Source: Lichenostomus cassidix (taxonomy: Eukaryota; Chordata; Aves; Passeriformes; Meliphagidae). Taken from it: a DNA stretch of 64,000 nt. The stretch is from positions 39,299,850 to 39,363,849 of the forward strand of contig CM039183.1 in the NCBI GenBank assembly GCA_008360975.2, in the 5' to 3' direction. The position numbers were made by a program, and so were the translations under genes. This document shows positions 12,796 through 25,399 of this stretch, piece by piece. The notes under the pieces are model-generated. The model was given only the letters and a program-made list of their open reading frames with translations. It made no database searches and was not told where the DNA came from. Numbering within the stretch: position 1 is the stretch's first letter; every line of letters begins with the position of its first letter.

Positions 12796-15700
12796 TTCTG
12801 GTGTTGCCAGATGTTGCCATTGGGAGTGGGTGCAGCACAACTGCAGGAATTTCTAGTGCTCTTTTTTCCACTGGCTGTGGGAAGCGTGCTTTGGTGTTGT
12901 GGGTATATGTGCTCCGTCAAATACCAGCACCAAAAAGTTGGCAAAGGAATTTCAGGGGAGCATTTACCTCTCATCTCTTTTTTTGTTATTGTTGTGTTTA
13001 CAAAACTCTGTAGGCCATGGTGGACTAGTACACAGATACTGCAAAATGTATTGGTGTGGGAACCAGAACAGTATAGCACTGCCACAAGGCAACCAGGACT
13101 TTTAGGTCAGCGAGGTACAGGCATTTTTAGGGCTCAGTCAAAGCTTTGACTGCCTGACTTTCACTACATTAATTTAACCTGGAGCTTGCAGAAGGGGTTT
13201 GCCATTGCAGTGTCCATTTGAAAGTGTTTCCACAGATAGATATTTAAGAATGATTATAGAAAAAAATCAGTAACACTGTCAGGAATCCTGAATGACATGG
13301 AGAGGAAGAGAGGAAATCTGAAGTCACTCAAGTGATTAACAGTCTCCAAAAATTATTCAGCTCAGATTTGGATTTGGTGGCTTGACCTTCTCCTATTTGC
13401 ACTTTTGCTCTCCGTCTCTCAGATCTGACATTCTTTACTCTCAGGAAACTGCTGCTATTTCTGTTCTCACTAACCACAGGAGCTCTGTGCTGTTTTGGAG
13501 ATGTGGAGTGAGCTGCTACATTTGTGCAGTATGTGTCAGAGGTACTCTTTCAGGTCCCAGCAGGGCTGTGTGGCTGTCCCTGTGTTGGAGTCCCTGAGCT
13601 CCTTTGTGCCCTAGCACTGCTCTGGCACAGCCAGTCTGTAATTGCAGTGCTAGCTCCTGGCCCCATGCCATGGCTTGAGCTTCCCCTGGGAACATTGTGT
13701 AAACCTGCCTGAGACACACCAGAGCTCTCTCACATCTGTGCCTACTGCAGCAGCATGAGTAAAGTAGAATGAAGTAGCACAACTCTTGTCTTCCCTTTGA
13801 GCCGAAGTTGTCCATCAGGTCGTTTCCACTCCTGATTCCCAGAGTCCTCTTCCCTGCTGCACTGATAAATTTCCTCTTTCTTCTGTGTACATATTGTTCT
13901 TCAATAGCTGCTTCTCGACAGAGTATAGATACATGGCAGAAATCCTTACCCAGAATTTTCCTTGCAAAGGTGGAGAAGCTAGTGCCCAGACCCATATTAG
14001 CAGCAAATTTTTCCAAAAATATTTTTTCCATCTTCTTCTGACCTTAAGTGAGACATTAGTGTTCTTTTAAACCTTGATAGGTATGCCAGAAACCCTAAGA
14101 TCAGCTCTCTCCAAACACTAGCGTGAATCGAGTTCTTCATTCTTTCTCCTGAAACAGGGGCAGCTGCTATCCTCATTGCTACAATGAAGAACATCTGCCA
14201 TCTGTTATCTAGAGTCTGAAACCTTAGCTAAGAGCTACCCTGCTGAATGTTTTTAATACCTGTAAAATAACACTGATGCACCAGCTGTAGTACAGATTAA
14301 GGACAAACACAAAAAACACTTGCAAAAAACCAAAGCATCTCCACATGTGTTGGCACCCAAAGAAATAGTTCATCTTCACAGAACAGGATATTTAAAATTA
14401 GATACTCAAATATCCTTTCCTGCAAGCAAATTCTTATGGAAATACTGTAAAGCTTTTACTAGAGAAAATTCAGAGATCTAGATTTGCTTTGTGTACATTT
14501 TCTGTTTGCTAATCAGCATATTCTATTGCCAGCCTACCCTGGCTAAAAGACAGCAATCCAACCCTCTCAGGACATCAAATTAAGGTAGCAACAGGAAGTC
14601 TTTGTCTTTTTAGTCCTTTGCAAGCACTGTTGAAATGAATGACATCTGTCCACCACATAAAGTGAAATGCAAAGGAGATGGCAGGCTTTGCTATCCTAAT
14701 ACAAGATTTGAGATATGTTTCTGATTGTTCCTGGATGAATGAGGGAAAATGAGAAAAGAAGTTGAGACTCAAGAGGGTGTAATGGAGGAGAAAATGCTGA
14801 CTTCGCATTCTCACATTGCTGAAGAGAATGAAGGTGGGACAAAAAGCCACTCTTTGCTGTCTTGCAGGCTGAGAAGCACCTGTCTTAGACAAACCCTCGG
14901 AGCCTTCAAGAACACCATGTGAATAATAAAGGAAGTTTTCTGGAGAGCAGTTGCTTTGCAAATTTAGCAGTTCCTTTTTCCAGCATTCAGAGCAGCAGCT
15001 TGTCCCCTGTAATGGTGAAGGTGATGGTGACAGAAGTTAAATGATATTGGTTTCCTGCCACCTCAGTTTGAAATGCTTTACTCCTACCCAGAGAACACTC
15101 CCCACCTGATGCTGATATCAATATTTACACACCAGGCTGGACTTGGAACACTCCAGTAATTTTTGCAGCACTCCTGCATCCTTGGTGTTTGCATTCAGCC
15201 TTGTCACTTTGTCTGTCTTAGTCACACTGGGAACCCCCTAAAACAGCACAGCCATGTGATATGACCCTGGGAGCTTTGTGCTCTGGGTCCTCATCTGGGG
15301 AGCAGGGATAAGAGTTTCTTCTCTATGTAACTGGTTTCTGGGCTAAGTTCTCCAATGAGGGCTGTAATTTCTGGTATGTGAGCTCTCAGCCTGACAGTGC
15401 TATGCTTCTCACTTGGTTCAAAATTAATTTTACTTACATGACTATCAGATCTTATAACCACTGCCCCTGTTCTTTCAGCTTTCCACCTGTGTGCGTATGC
15501 AGTGTGGTTTCTGACAGGGTATAGTGCCTTTGCCATCAGAAAGAAGAACCTTTAATAAACTCTAGGGTTTTATAATCCTTTCTTGCATTTCCTTTTAAAT
15601 TAATCCAACCCTGTCTTGCTGTGACATATGAGGTGCTCTGCCTAAAAAGACATAAATATGATTAGATTACAAGCAACTTCAAAGACGCCCCACCTTTTGC

Positions 15701-18700
15701 TGTTTGTGAGCTGCTTAGAATTAGTGGAACTGTGTGGCAATGGGAAAAAGTCTTATCCCAAGCAGTACTTTTCCCTTTGGCTGAAATTCCAGGATGTGCC
15801 CAAAACTGCATAGCTAGTGTGTTCGATGCAGACATGTCAGCAGGAAAACTGGGGACTTAAAAAATTTGTCCAGTTTTGACATGGCAACTCTACTCCCTGC
15901 AGTTCATGCATAAAATACCATGATGTCCAAGCCTGGAGGGCTGGGCATGTAACAAACACCATAAGTGCAGTTGGACTGCGATCCTGCTGCCAGAAGAACT
16001 CAATAAGTGTTCTTTTAACCCTGCAGGATTTCGTCATCTGCAGAATCCACCTGACAGGTGTGGGAACACCTCACCTTGCCACTGCTATTGCTTTCCCAGA
16101 GATCAAGGTTACCATCACTCCCCCTTTCTTCTGGGGTAGTTGCAGCAAAATGATGAAATGCTTCACTGGGAACAACTCAGTCAGGAAAACACTGGAAAAC
16201 CAACCAGACAACGAAAAAGACTAAAGGAAGTAGAGGCCATGAAAGCTCAGTGCAGCAATAGAATGTTAGTTAGTCGGCTTCAGATCCAGTCCACCACACA
16301 TCTCATGAAAGGGCACATGGGTAAAGTGCAGCCTTGGAAGATGCATCCCTGTTTTGGTGCTGCGGTTTCTGTTTGCAGATGGGAAGATGCTAGTTCATGC
16401 TTTGATCTTCTTTTGTGTGGTCCAGAGTGACATCTAACGGCAAAGCACCAGACTGCACCGCGTCTGGGGAGAACTAAGGGGACAAAAAGCTGGGGCTGCC
16501 AAACATTTGTCATTTGACAGGGTGAGGTAAATTCTGTCAGGGGTGGATAACCGTATATACTGTATTAAACTAAACACTATTTGTAGCCATACTTCGATGT
16601 ATATTACCTGAATAAAGCTGGGAAATAGTCTAAAGGCAGGAAGTGGTAGAGTTAAGCTGCTTCTTAAAATGTAAAATATTTCACATAATATATTAGTAAG
16701 TCTAAACAGTATTAAAGGAGAAAATCAGGACAATCTTCCAGAAAGGAGTCAACCCCAAATATTCTATTTTGAGTTTGATGTGATGCACCACTTTGATATA
16801 TAACTACCTCTACTTAAAAAAACCTGCAAGATTCAACACAATTGTTTTGCCAGAAATACCATATTCTAGTAAAATGTAGTCCATCAAATATTTTCAACCA
16901 CTAGTGTGTTGTGGCATCGTTTTTTGATCTGATCAAATTTGAGATCAGAAATCTGTCCAGTTTCTTTAGGTACCAGTAAAGGCAATTTTGCACCATTAAT
17001 TAATGTGGCCAAAAAATACTTTGTGTGTTGTGTTCAAGCTTAAGAGGCCAACATTTAAAATATGTAATCCCAAATAATAGATAACAATAGCAAGAAAACC
17101 TTTGAAATTATTGAAGACCACTTTTTAGGAAAATAGCAGTTTCCCTGTTAACCTTAAATTGATGGTGTTTTATTTGCAGTAACGGACACTGAATGACATT
17201 TCATTTAAATAAGTTTCAGATTTGCCAAATTAAAAGGAAAAATCTAACTGCATTCTATCTATATACTTATATGTGTTTGTTGGTGTATAAAATGCAATTA
17301 GTAGGTTGTACATAGTACACTTAAACAACATTAAAATAAGTGTGTAAACAACATTAACATGCACACACAATTTTAAGGTAAGTTTTTCATACCTGGTATG
17401 AATTCATAAAGCAAAACAACACTTACCTGCACTTAAGATGTGTGAATAACTATTGGTTCTGACTCGAAGGCTGAGCAGCATATGATGAACCCAGGGAGAA
17501 AGTGGCTTTGTTGTGTTTTATATCTCTTTAGTCATGACCTGATGGTACCATGTTCCTTTGGTGATCCTTTAGACTTGCAAGTTCATTATAAATATGATTT
17601 ATCAAGAAAAAAGAAAATATTTTTTCTCTTTAAAAAGATGTTTCTAAAAGGCATATATACATTTTTCAAAGGATTGTTTTCTTTGTGGGGTTTACACTAG
17701 GAAATAGAGTTTCCATTACTTTTTTGCCTAGAAGTCTCTATAGGGTAATATATATTATCCTTATGATTAGAGGGGCAAATCTTTTCATGCTTATGACATG
17801 AAACAGTACGAGAAAAATCCTTTTTGCACAACACTGAATTCAGTTGAGGAGGTTATTGCTACAGGATTCTTTGGAAACAAAAATTCACGTAGCTAGACAA
17901 AAGAGGATTTGGAAAAATCATGAAGGATTGGTCCACTGGTGACTTTTAAATTTAGTTAGATTACATCTATCAGCTCAAGAACCCACAACTGTTGACTGTT
18001 AAAGAATAAATATGAGAAATGAATACACTCTGACTGTGCTATTACATAAATTATTTCCCGTACCATCCCATATTAGTTTCTGTCATAAATGTATTTCTCT
18101 AGCTGCACTTTTGTTCTTTCCCCCATGGCTGTGCTAATGGCCGATTTTTGTTACACGAAACCCCAGTAACAGCTTTCCCTTTTTCCCTTTTTTTTTTTTT
18201 TTTTTTAATTCCACCAGAAGCAACAAGCTGAACATAAGCTAGTTCTTTTTCTTGAAAGATCAAGTGTATGAACTCAGACTGAGAATCAATTTCCTTGTCT
18301 TAATTAAAGTATAAGTGGGCTGTAATTTTTAAAGTTACTGTTGTGACCATGTCACCTTAACCTAATATCCAGTATCTTATATAGTTATTAAACTGGCATA
18401 TCTGGAAAAGTAATGTTTTGGGTAGCCTCAAGCTTCCTTTTATTGTTTGCTTCCTTTTATTGATTCCTTGGTTATTGATTGCACTCAGAAGGAGCTTTCA
18501 GCTGAAAATCTCCTTTGGGCAAGGATACCTTTATCTTGCAAAGCATTTGGTATCCAGCTGCTGGAGGGGACATATTTAGACACTAGTCCTTTCTTCATCT
18601 CCGAGAAAGGTGTTTAATTATATATAGTTTCATATCCAGGAAGTAGCCTTGGAATTACCAAACTACTCTGTAGGCTCTCTTTGTGGAAAGACAAAGAATG

Positions 18701-19084
18701 TTTCCATTGTGCTGGCTTCTCAACAGTCCCCTTTCCATCTCAGAGGGAAAACTACATTTGGGGATAAAAGTCATTAGCAAAAAGACATACGTTTTGAAGC
18801 TGGGATAATTAAGTATTGTAACATTTTAAAACCAAAAGGAGGTGACTTGTTAAAGGGCTGGAAATAATTTAGAGAAATCCTGAATAAGCTGTTGGAGGTC
18901 AGTCTGACTATGGTAGTAGTAGGGAGAAAAAAAGGAAAAGGAAAAAAGTGAGCCGGGACTCTGAGCCACTAGTACTTCCCAGGAGCAAGACAACACAGAT
19001 ATAATCGATCTTTGTATGAAAACATCTAATTGGTGCTCTGTGCAATAAAAAAAAAATCTGAGTTGACTGCTAAGATCTATGAGA

Positions 19085-19100
19085 ACAGTAGATGGCGCAA
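19085..19100 (+). promoter_or_regulatory. CTCF-like motif
   Basis: The bases ACAGTAGATGGCGCAA match the core of the vertebrate CTCF consensus (AG, then A/G, T/G, GGC, G/A, C/G). It lies between DACT2 and the sulfotransferase cluster. This is a motif match only; no binding is shown. Confidence 0.35.
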
Positions 19101-19528
19101 AGATGTCAGATAACCTCTAGTATTTCCAGGTCCGGCTTAGGGATCGAATTCCAGAAGTTTTTAGCGTGGGCATGGCAAGACGAAAAGGATCCGAATGTGT
19201 GAGAGGAAATTAAAGAAATGCAGTCTATTAGGGTGCAATTTATAGCAGATTTAAAGTGAATTTTTCTGCAAATGCTATCTGCTAAAGTATTTTGATTATG
19301 GTGTTTTAAAAACATTACACGCCCCCCTACACCTTTGTACCTTTTCCCACTCTATTTATTCTTAGCTGTTGTATCCTTCAAGTTTGAACTTTCCCCCCTC
19401 TGCCTTGAGAGGAAACAAAGTCTTCAGAGCTTTCCAAAATAATTAATACATTGCCATGCAGTGCTCCCCCACACTCAGGTTATAAAAAAGACATGTTTAA
19501 CTCCTTTCTTTCTGATCTCCCAAAATCC

Positions 19529-19592
19529 TTATTCTATATTCTCTCTCCATATATTCTATATTCTCTCTCTATATATTCTATATTCTCCTCTG
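19529..19592. repeat. 22-bp tandem repeat, about three copies
   Basis: The unit ATATTCTATATTCTCTCTCCAT repeats about three times with a few changes, starting near 19529, 19551 and 19573. Confidence 0.8.
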
Positions 19593-21324
19593 TACCTTGG
19601 ATGCCCTCTTTATTATTCTGTTTGGGGTGGGCTAGTCTGTTTCTGTCTTTCCCCACTAAAAATGTAACTCTGGAGCCGAGAAACTTTACCTAAAAAAAAC
19701 TAGGTATGAGTGTTTTGGTGGAGCGAGTGAATCCCTATGAGAAGAATCCCTCTCCACACAGCTGCTGCCATCTCACAGCTTTACACATAAGTCAGTCTGA
19801 AGGACTCCCCAGACTCCCCAAATGATCTCTCACCACTGTGTGGCTGGGAGAGGAAAACAGCTCAAGTGAAGAGAATTAAAAATTTTCTGCCCTCGATCAA
19901 AACACTCTCCCCAAATAGATCCTAGCACTTCATGCTCTGAAATTACTTATCATCTTCTACTCTGAGGAGTTGGCAACAGCTCCTTATGTTACTGCTCTGA
20001 GGTAGAAGACTTCCAGTAGGCTGCAGGGGAGTAGCAGCTGTACTATGTAAAGGGCTTTTCTGGGGTGCAGGAAGGAAGAAAGGAAAGAGAAGATATGGTG
20101 ATGGTGACTGGTGGAAATCAGGAACAGAGCTGTACCTACATACGAGGCCAGCTTGGTTGGACAAGGAGGAGAGAAAAACTCTGGTAAGTTGCCTACTATG
20201 GAAAGCTAAGAGTAGGCACTGCCTCGGGTGCTTCCAGAAAAGGCACCTGCAGAGATTTTGCAGTGTTCAAAATTGAGCCAAGGCAGGGATCAGATGTGAG
20301 TGTGTCTGTAAAGATCTGGAAAGACAGGTTCCTTACAGAGGAAGGTGGGATCTTGGCAGTTAGTAGTTCTGGAAGGATGACTAGGCATGCTAGGGATGTT
20401 GCTTGGGTGAGTGCCTTTTAAGGTGGTGGCATCTTAAAAAGAGAGAACCAAGAAGAGGCCAGACATCGTAAAGACTCTGTGTGTGCATCAGGAACTAGCT
20501 GGGGGTGAGGAAATGAGCTTCAAGGATACCAAATACCCTGGACTGCAGACAGACATGGGAAGGAGAGGGGCTTGAAGAAGGTGTCTTCCCAGGGCATTGA
20601 CAGAGGAGCTGGGTAACTGTAAGAAGCAATCAGAGATTGTTTGTTGAAACAAATTTTATTTGAAAACCAACACATTTTGCAATGGAAACATTTTATAATA
20701 ATATGTTTGTTTCAACAAGCTTCTGGTAAAATGCAGATGATTTCTTTCTGGCCCACCTGGAGGAAAACTAAAGCTTCTGGAAGTTATGGCTATTGGACAG
20801 CTCTAGTTTTAGGAGCTTTTAGGCTTCTTTGTATTGTATACCTACTATACCATTGCGTGGTCCCAGGCTCATTTTCATGGAGCAGCAGAGGTTTGTGGGA
20901 AGAAACCAACTCATTCTAACCCAAGCTAGTGTATCCACCTGATAGTGTGGTGCTGTGCAGAGACAAGACTGTAGCCAAAATCATTAGTGCAGGATCATAT
21001 CTGAGGTGATAAATTTTTGGTTCTCCTGCTTACACAGCTGGTCAGGGAGTCACTGCACCCTGGTCCATTATGGGAGATCGATGCTCAGCATTTGCTGACA
21101 GCTGCTTGCACGGCCATATGCAAACAGTGCAAAGATAGGAGTTGTGCAATTGACAGCACTCCTGATAAAGGGGTCAAAGTCACATTAATTTGTTGCAGAT
21201 CATCAAAACTGTCCACAATTTATTAGTGTTATCTTTATAAGCATGTATATTTTTATTAACTGCTGAGAAACAAATAACCCAGATGCTCCTTTATATCACC
21301 ACTTGCAGAGGTTTAAATAAAAAA

Positions 21325-21515
21325 GGCCAACCAGAAGTTCATTGACATGTAGACAAGGTTATAACTGCCCCTGCTAATCTGTCCCCAGAGAAGCTGATGT
21401 TATCCTTCCAGGGAGTTTTGTACCCTGCTCTGATAAGCAGACAGAAATTTTTAAAGCTCTTTAATCCTTTGAAGTCAGAAATGATGATGTGTTATAGCAG
21501 TATACTTTAAATCTG
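21325..21515 (+). pseudogene. SULT6B1-like exon 1 relic
   Basis: The segment aligns through its length with exon 1 of the intact copies. The last part is clearest: CCTTTGAAG, CAGAA, TGATGATGT, then TAAATCTG followed by the GTGAAT donor, as in gene A at 29172-29237. An earlier piece, TGTAGACAAGG then CTGCTAA, parallels the exon at 29061-29083. In the aligned frame it still reads F-Q-G-V-L-Y-P for the intact S-Y-K-G-I-L-Y-S. Small indels and stop codons break the frame. It is the start of a dead fourth copy, more diverged than A, B and C are from each other. The intact ATG is not preserved. Confidence 0.75.
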
Positions 21516-21724
21516 GTGAATAATTTTTCTCAACTTCAAGTGATACTATTATAAAATCAACCTGAGCTGCAGCACCAAGCTTGTTCAAAGCTCAGTGTGA
21601 AAAATCTGAAAATCCTGAAATGAAGTTAACCAATGAAAAGGAATGAAAAGAGAAGAAATACATCGAAATAAGCCAAAACTTCAAGACAAGATTTTCATTG
21701 AAACCTTGAGATTTCATCTAGTGA

Positions 21725-22125
21725 AAGGAAATCAGAAATCAAGGAATAAATGGAAAAGAAAAGACAGGAAAGGAAATATAATAACATGAAATGAAACTGG
21801 CAAAACCAAAAAATTCTAAAATCAGGTGAAACCAATGAAATGGAATAGAAGGGAAAGGAAGTGCCTCAAATCCAGGTGAAATAATTTTCATTGAAATGCC
21901 AAGGTTTCATTTCAAATTTGCAAAACGTAAAAGGAAATGAAATCTCACTACTTCAGAGAGTATAATTTATTGAAGTTTCAGCTCATTTCATGGCACATCA
22001 TGTCATTCAATTCCATTTCATTGTTTTCACTTCTTTTCAAAATTTTTGTTGTTTTCAATTCCATTTCCTTGCTTTATATTTTTTTTGTCTTTTCATTTCA
22101 CTTCCTTCCTTGATGTTTCATTTCA
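21725..22125. repeat. Imperfect inverted repeat (foldback-like)
   Basis: The left arm (about 21725-21860) is rich in GGAAATGAAA-type words. The right arm (about 21995-22125) holds the reverse complement in the right order. For example, CAATGAAATGGAAT on the left pairs with ATTCCATTTCATTG on the right, and GACAGGAAAGG-type sequence pairs with the TTGTCTTTTC region. The spacer is roughly 130 bp. It could be a decayed foldback or MITE-like element. No terminal duplication was found. Confidence 0.6.
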
Positions 22126-22366
22126 TGTCAAGTGCACATAAGGGTAGAAGATGGCAATTTCACAAACTTGCACTTGTGTGGTAGCTCTGGCCTACCAGAG
22201 GGCTCGTTGCCTGAAAGAGCTATGGTCATGCATTTGTAGATTGCCAGATACAACAGTATTAACAAATTGATAATTCTCACAAATCAACATAGCCATCTTT
22301 GCTGATAGCAAAATCTTATTAATAAGTTGTTTCACTGCTTCTGCTCTATTTCTCCCTTTCTGCAGT

Positions 22367-22410
22367 CACCAGCTGAGGTGTTTGTTCTGTAGTATTTGTG
22401 TTTTCCCAGA
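22367..22410 (+). pseudogene. Possible SULT6B1-like exon 2 relic
   Basis: A pyrimidine-rich acceptor (CCCTTTCTGCAG) is followed by TCACCAGCTGA. This could be a mutated form of the intact exon 2 start GCACCAACTGG, with the Trp codon turned into TGA. The match is short, and I hold it only because it lies between the exon 1 and last-exon relics in the right order. Confidence 0.25.
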
Positions 22411-23255
22411 CTGATCATGAAAACTCACTGTTTCTGTCTCCTTTGCTAGTGTCACCTATTCTCTTCCTTACCTTGATCCTTGAGTTCAGTTTCACAGATG
22501 CAGTTATTCCCTGCACTGTCCCAACTCTGAGACCAGCCCAGGCTGCTACAGAGGGATTCCCTTTTCCCACTTCCAACTTAGAAGATACCAAAAAATTAGA
22601 AGAAAGCAAGGCAGCCATTGATTTAATTATTGGCATAAAGAGGAGACCAAATTTTCCCTGGATGTCCTATATGTGTTTTCTTCTGTGGTTTCTCTGCTGG
22701 TGGAAAACCTTGGGTTTTTTTTCCCTGAAGACGTGGGATAAAACCAGATAAGCTTTGAACGTTCCTGAAAGAGAGGTGAAAAAGTTTGTGAGAACTATAC
22801 TGGCACTTTGTGATTTCCAGTGAAGCAAACACTGAAAACTCCACACTTCTGAGGTGCAGTCTGGTTATCTTTAAGTCTCTGTTTGCACAGTTATAAGAGC
22901 AGGGATATCAAATAAGAAGATTCAAACTATTTGAAAATGTCTTGGAAAATCTAACTGAATTTCCCATGACTCAGTTAAACACATTTCTGGCATCAAGGTT
23001 GTCCAAAGACCAAGAAAAGTATCTTCAATGTCAGTAACTTCCAGTATATCACCTATTACTTTTCAGAACCAGATTCTGGGGATCAAAAAAATTAGGTTTT
23101 TTTTTCCTCCTGATCTTAGTAACAGGGAAGGAGGTTCAAATCATTGTTGGAAATAGTAAATTCTGGTTTTAGGAAAAAGTGCCAGGAAAAGCCATGGAGA
23201 ATGAGAATATTCTCCCTTCTGCAAAGAGAAATTAACACAGATACAACTACCCATG

Positions 23256-23520
23256 TGTGGCAACACAGATCCTTTCCCATGGGAACTTTCCTCTTCTTCT
23301 TCTATGTTTTATAAATAAAGTTTTTATGTTATTGAAACAGCCTTTTGGATACAGGCGGTTCATGCCTGGGCCAATCAGTCCCTGGGGGAGGATGAAATTG
23401 GTCCAATCCGAACAGCCCTCTGATGTCTATATAAATTGTTAAATAAATAATAAAATCAGATCTTTTTCTAGCACTCAAGAAGTCTCGACTCTTCACTCTG
23501 CTAGCAGTCCAACAGTGACA
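23256..23520 (+). mobile_element. Solo LTR, 265 bp, family 1
   Basis: The element begins TGTGGC and ends GTGACA. It is flanked by a perfect 6-bp duplication CCCATG (23250-23255 and 23521-23526). Inside are a CCAAT box, TATATAA (23428-23434) and AATAAA (23442-23447), in LTR order. A 6-bp duplication fits ERVK or alpharetrovirus-like integration. It has the same start sequence and layout as the LTR at 43970-44232. It lies inside the dead sulfotransferase copy. Confidence 0.85.
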
Positions 23521-24193
23521 CCCATGCATGCCAGTAAAATGTCTCTTTGAACTGTGATGTAAATTGTGAAGATGTTATTGAAATTGAAGTTTTTGGGATG
23601 GTAGATATTAATAGATGTAGAATTTCGAGAAGATAGGTAGTAGTCTTGTTATTATGGCCTTCTACCAATATCATATGTAGATAAAGAATATTTGTCAGGA
23701 GAAGGTCTTGTACTGGATTACCATAGAAACTAGAATAAATTTTTGGCCTCAGAACAAAAATGATTTAAAAGTAAGAAAGCAAAGAAGCTGAAATGATTTA
23801 TTTATTTAATGCTGAAACAGTTATGTTTTTCATAAATATTTTGTCCTCATTTTTTCTCAATATCAGCTTCAGAGCGATAATGAGCTCAAACAAAATCATT
23901 CACCTAGTTTGGTTTCCAGAATCAGTGCAGCAAGTGAAAAGAATCTAAGCGTAATTATATCAGCAGTGTCTCATAAAATTATTCAATTCCCATAAAAATG
24001 CATTCATTAGAATTTTATCTTTGGGGCCAGGCAGTATTCTCTGTCCTATTCCATTTAAATTCTTTTAAAAACCAAAATGCCTGAAGCTTTCTCAAACTTC
24101 ATGGTCTTCAGTATGGAGGACAGCAGGTAGATCTGCCTCTCAGAATACAAGATTCATGTAATGTGTCATCTGTAATCTGATTTTTCCTTTCAG

Positions 24194-24290
24194 GTATCAC
24201 CAGTACAGCTGATGAGAATTTTTCTGATGAAAAGAAGTTTGATCAGAAAGTGTTCCAAAAGTCTACAGAGCTCCAGAGTTATATAATAAT
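24194..24290 (+). pseudogene. Probable SULT-family last-exon relic
   Basis: An intact-looking acceptor (TTTTTCCTTTCAG) precedes a frame reading GITSTADENFSDEKKFDQKVFQ. This resembles the sulfotransferase C-terminal exon pattern of G, x, x, (G/S)DWK-N-F-(S/T)-x-x-(Q)-x-x-x-x-D-x-x-F. The DWK triplet has decayed to TAD and the downstream part is lost. It lies on the same strand as, and 2.7 kb after, the exon 1 relic. It is probably from the same dead copy. Confidence 0.45.
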
Positions 24291-24574
24291 AGTATTATCT
24301 CTGTATCTTTACACAAGAATCCACCATAACCATGTTACTAGCTTAATTCCAATTTCTTCTACATTCCAGAATAGGTTCTCATAAACAAAATAGATATACA
24401 TTCATGTGTACCTACATTCAGTGTAGGTATATTCCACAATGTATTTGCATTCTGTATCACCTATAATCATGCAGTAATTTTGCAGTGATTCACGCCAGTA
24501 AGATTACATAAACATCAAAGTAGAGTTCATCATATGATATTTCAAGTATGCTCTATATTCATCAAGTGGTGAAG

Positions 24575-24735
24575 ATCTGATCTAGGAACTCTCTGTCACT
24601 GGCCAGATTCCAAAGCCATCTGGGCAGAGTCCTGCTCAACCTTATGCCAAAAGTAACTGCTTTGGCAGTGAAGTTGGAATAAATGATCTCTTGGGCCTTC
24701 TCCAACCGCAGGCAAATTGTGTTTCTGTGATACAA
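24575..24735 (+). mobile_element. CR1 LINE 3'-end fragment
   Basis: The segment reads AGTTGGAATAAATGATCTC, then CCTTCTCCAACC, and ends near a TTCTGTGAT terminal word. This is the hallmark 3' end of avian CR1 in sense orientation. It is truncated at 5', as most CR1 copies are. Confidence 0.7.
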
Positions 24736-25195
24736 CATGGGCAAAGGTGGCTAAACAAAATCTCCTACTGAACTGGCTCAAAGATCTGTCATAAAAACAA
24801 AGCTGAGTCACTGCTCCCATGCTGCTGCTACCTGGCTATTTGAGCAGTTAAACTGTTGAATAAAGGTCTCCCTTTCGATGCTAAGTGCCAAGTATGCAAC
24901 TGGAGATGTTACTTCTGATTGCATTGCAACTCTGCCCAACATTATCAGGAGCCAGGACTCAACTCTTCTGCTCCTTGCTGCCCCCATGCCCTGTAGTGAT
25001 CTGGGCTTTTGTGCAGGGCCCTGTGTTGAATGACAAACACCAAGATCAAATTTCTTCTCCTTACCCCAATAACGAACTTCAGCTCAGCTACCTATGAAAA
25101 TAAGGCAACAGCAGGCTGGTGGTAGCTGTTGTTTCCATTTTAAATTTGTGTAATTTAGATGATAAATAATGATAACATTTCCTGTAGAGGAAAGT

Positions 25196-25399
25196 TTTTA
25201 TGTTATTTTACTCTTTTAAGCATGGAGAAGAAAATAAAACTGGATAAAACTCATGAGATTCATACTATGCTCATTAAAGCTTTAACTAGGCTTAAAAATT
25301 TTTGTTATCTTACTCTGTTGAGAATGCAGAAGAAAATACAACAGGATAAAACTCATATGAATTATACCATGCCCATTAAAGCTCTAACTAAGTCTAGGC
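25196..25399. repeat. 102-bp diverged tandem duplication
   Basis: Two adjacent units with a period of 102 bp share TGTTAT-TTACTC, GAAGAAAATA, GGATAAAACTCAT and CATTAAAGCT in the same order. They have diverged by many substitutions. One reading frame is open across both units because the period is a multiple of three, but I see no protein family. Confidence 0.8.

Larger units (their letters stand above)
12800..21300. other. Intergenic, no gene recognised
   Basis: This stretch is AT-rich DNA without convincing exons. A 171-codon open frame on the minus strand (13516-14031) shows no domain, and I treat it as chance. Small repeats include a T run near 18189-18206 and a 22-bp repeat at 19529-19592. 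A CTCF-like site lies at 19085-19100. Confidence 0.5.

Noticed and set aside
13516..14031. 171-codon minus-strand frame
   Set aside because: No recognisable family, no splice or promoter context, and composition like the surrounding DNA.
23872..24000. Possible exon 6 relic of the dead copy
   Set aside because: Only a few scattered matches to the intact exon 6, not better than chance by eye.
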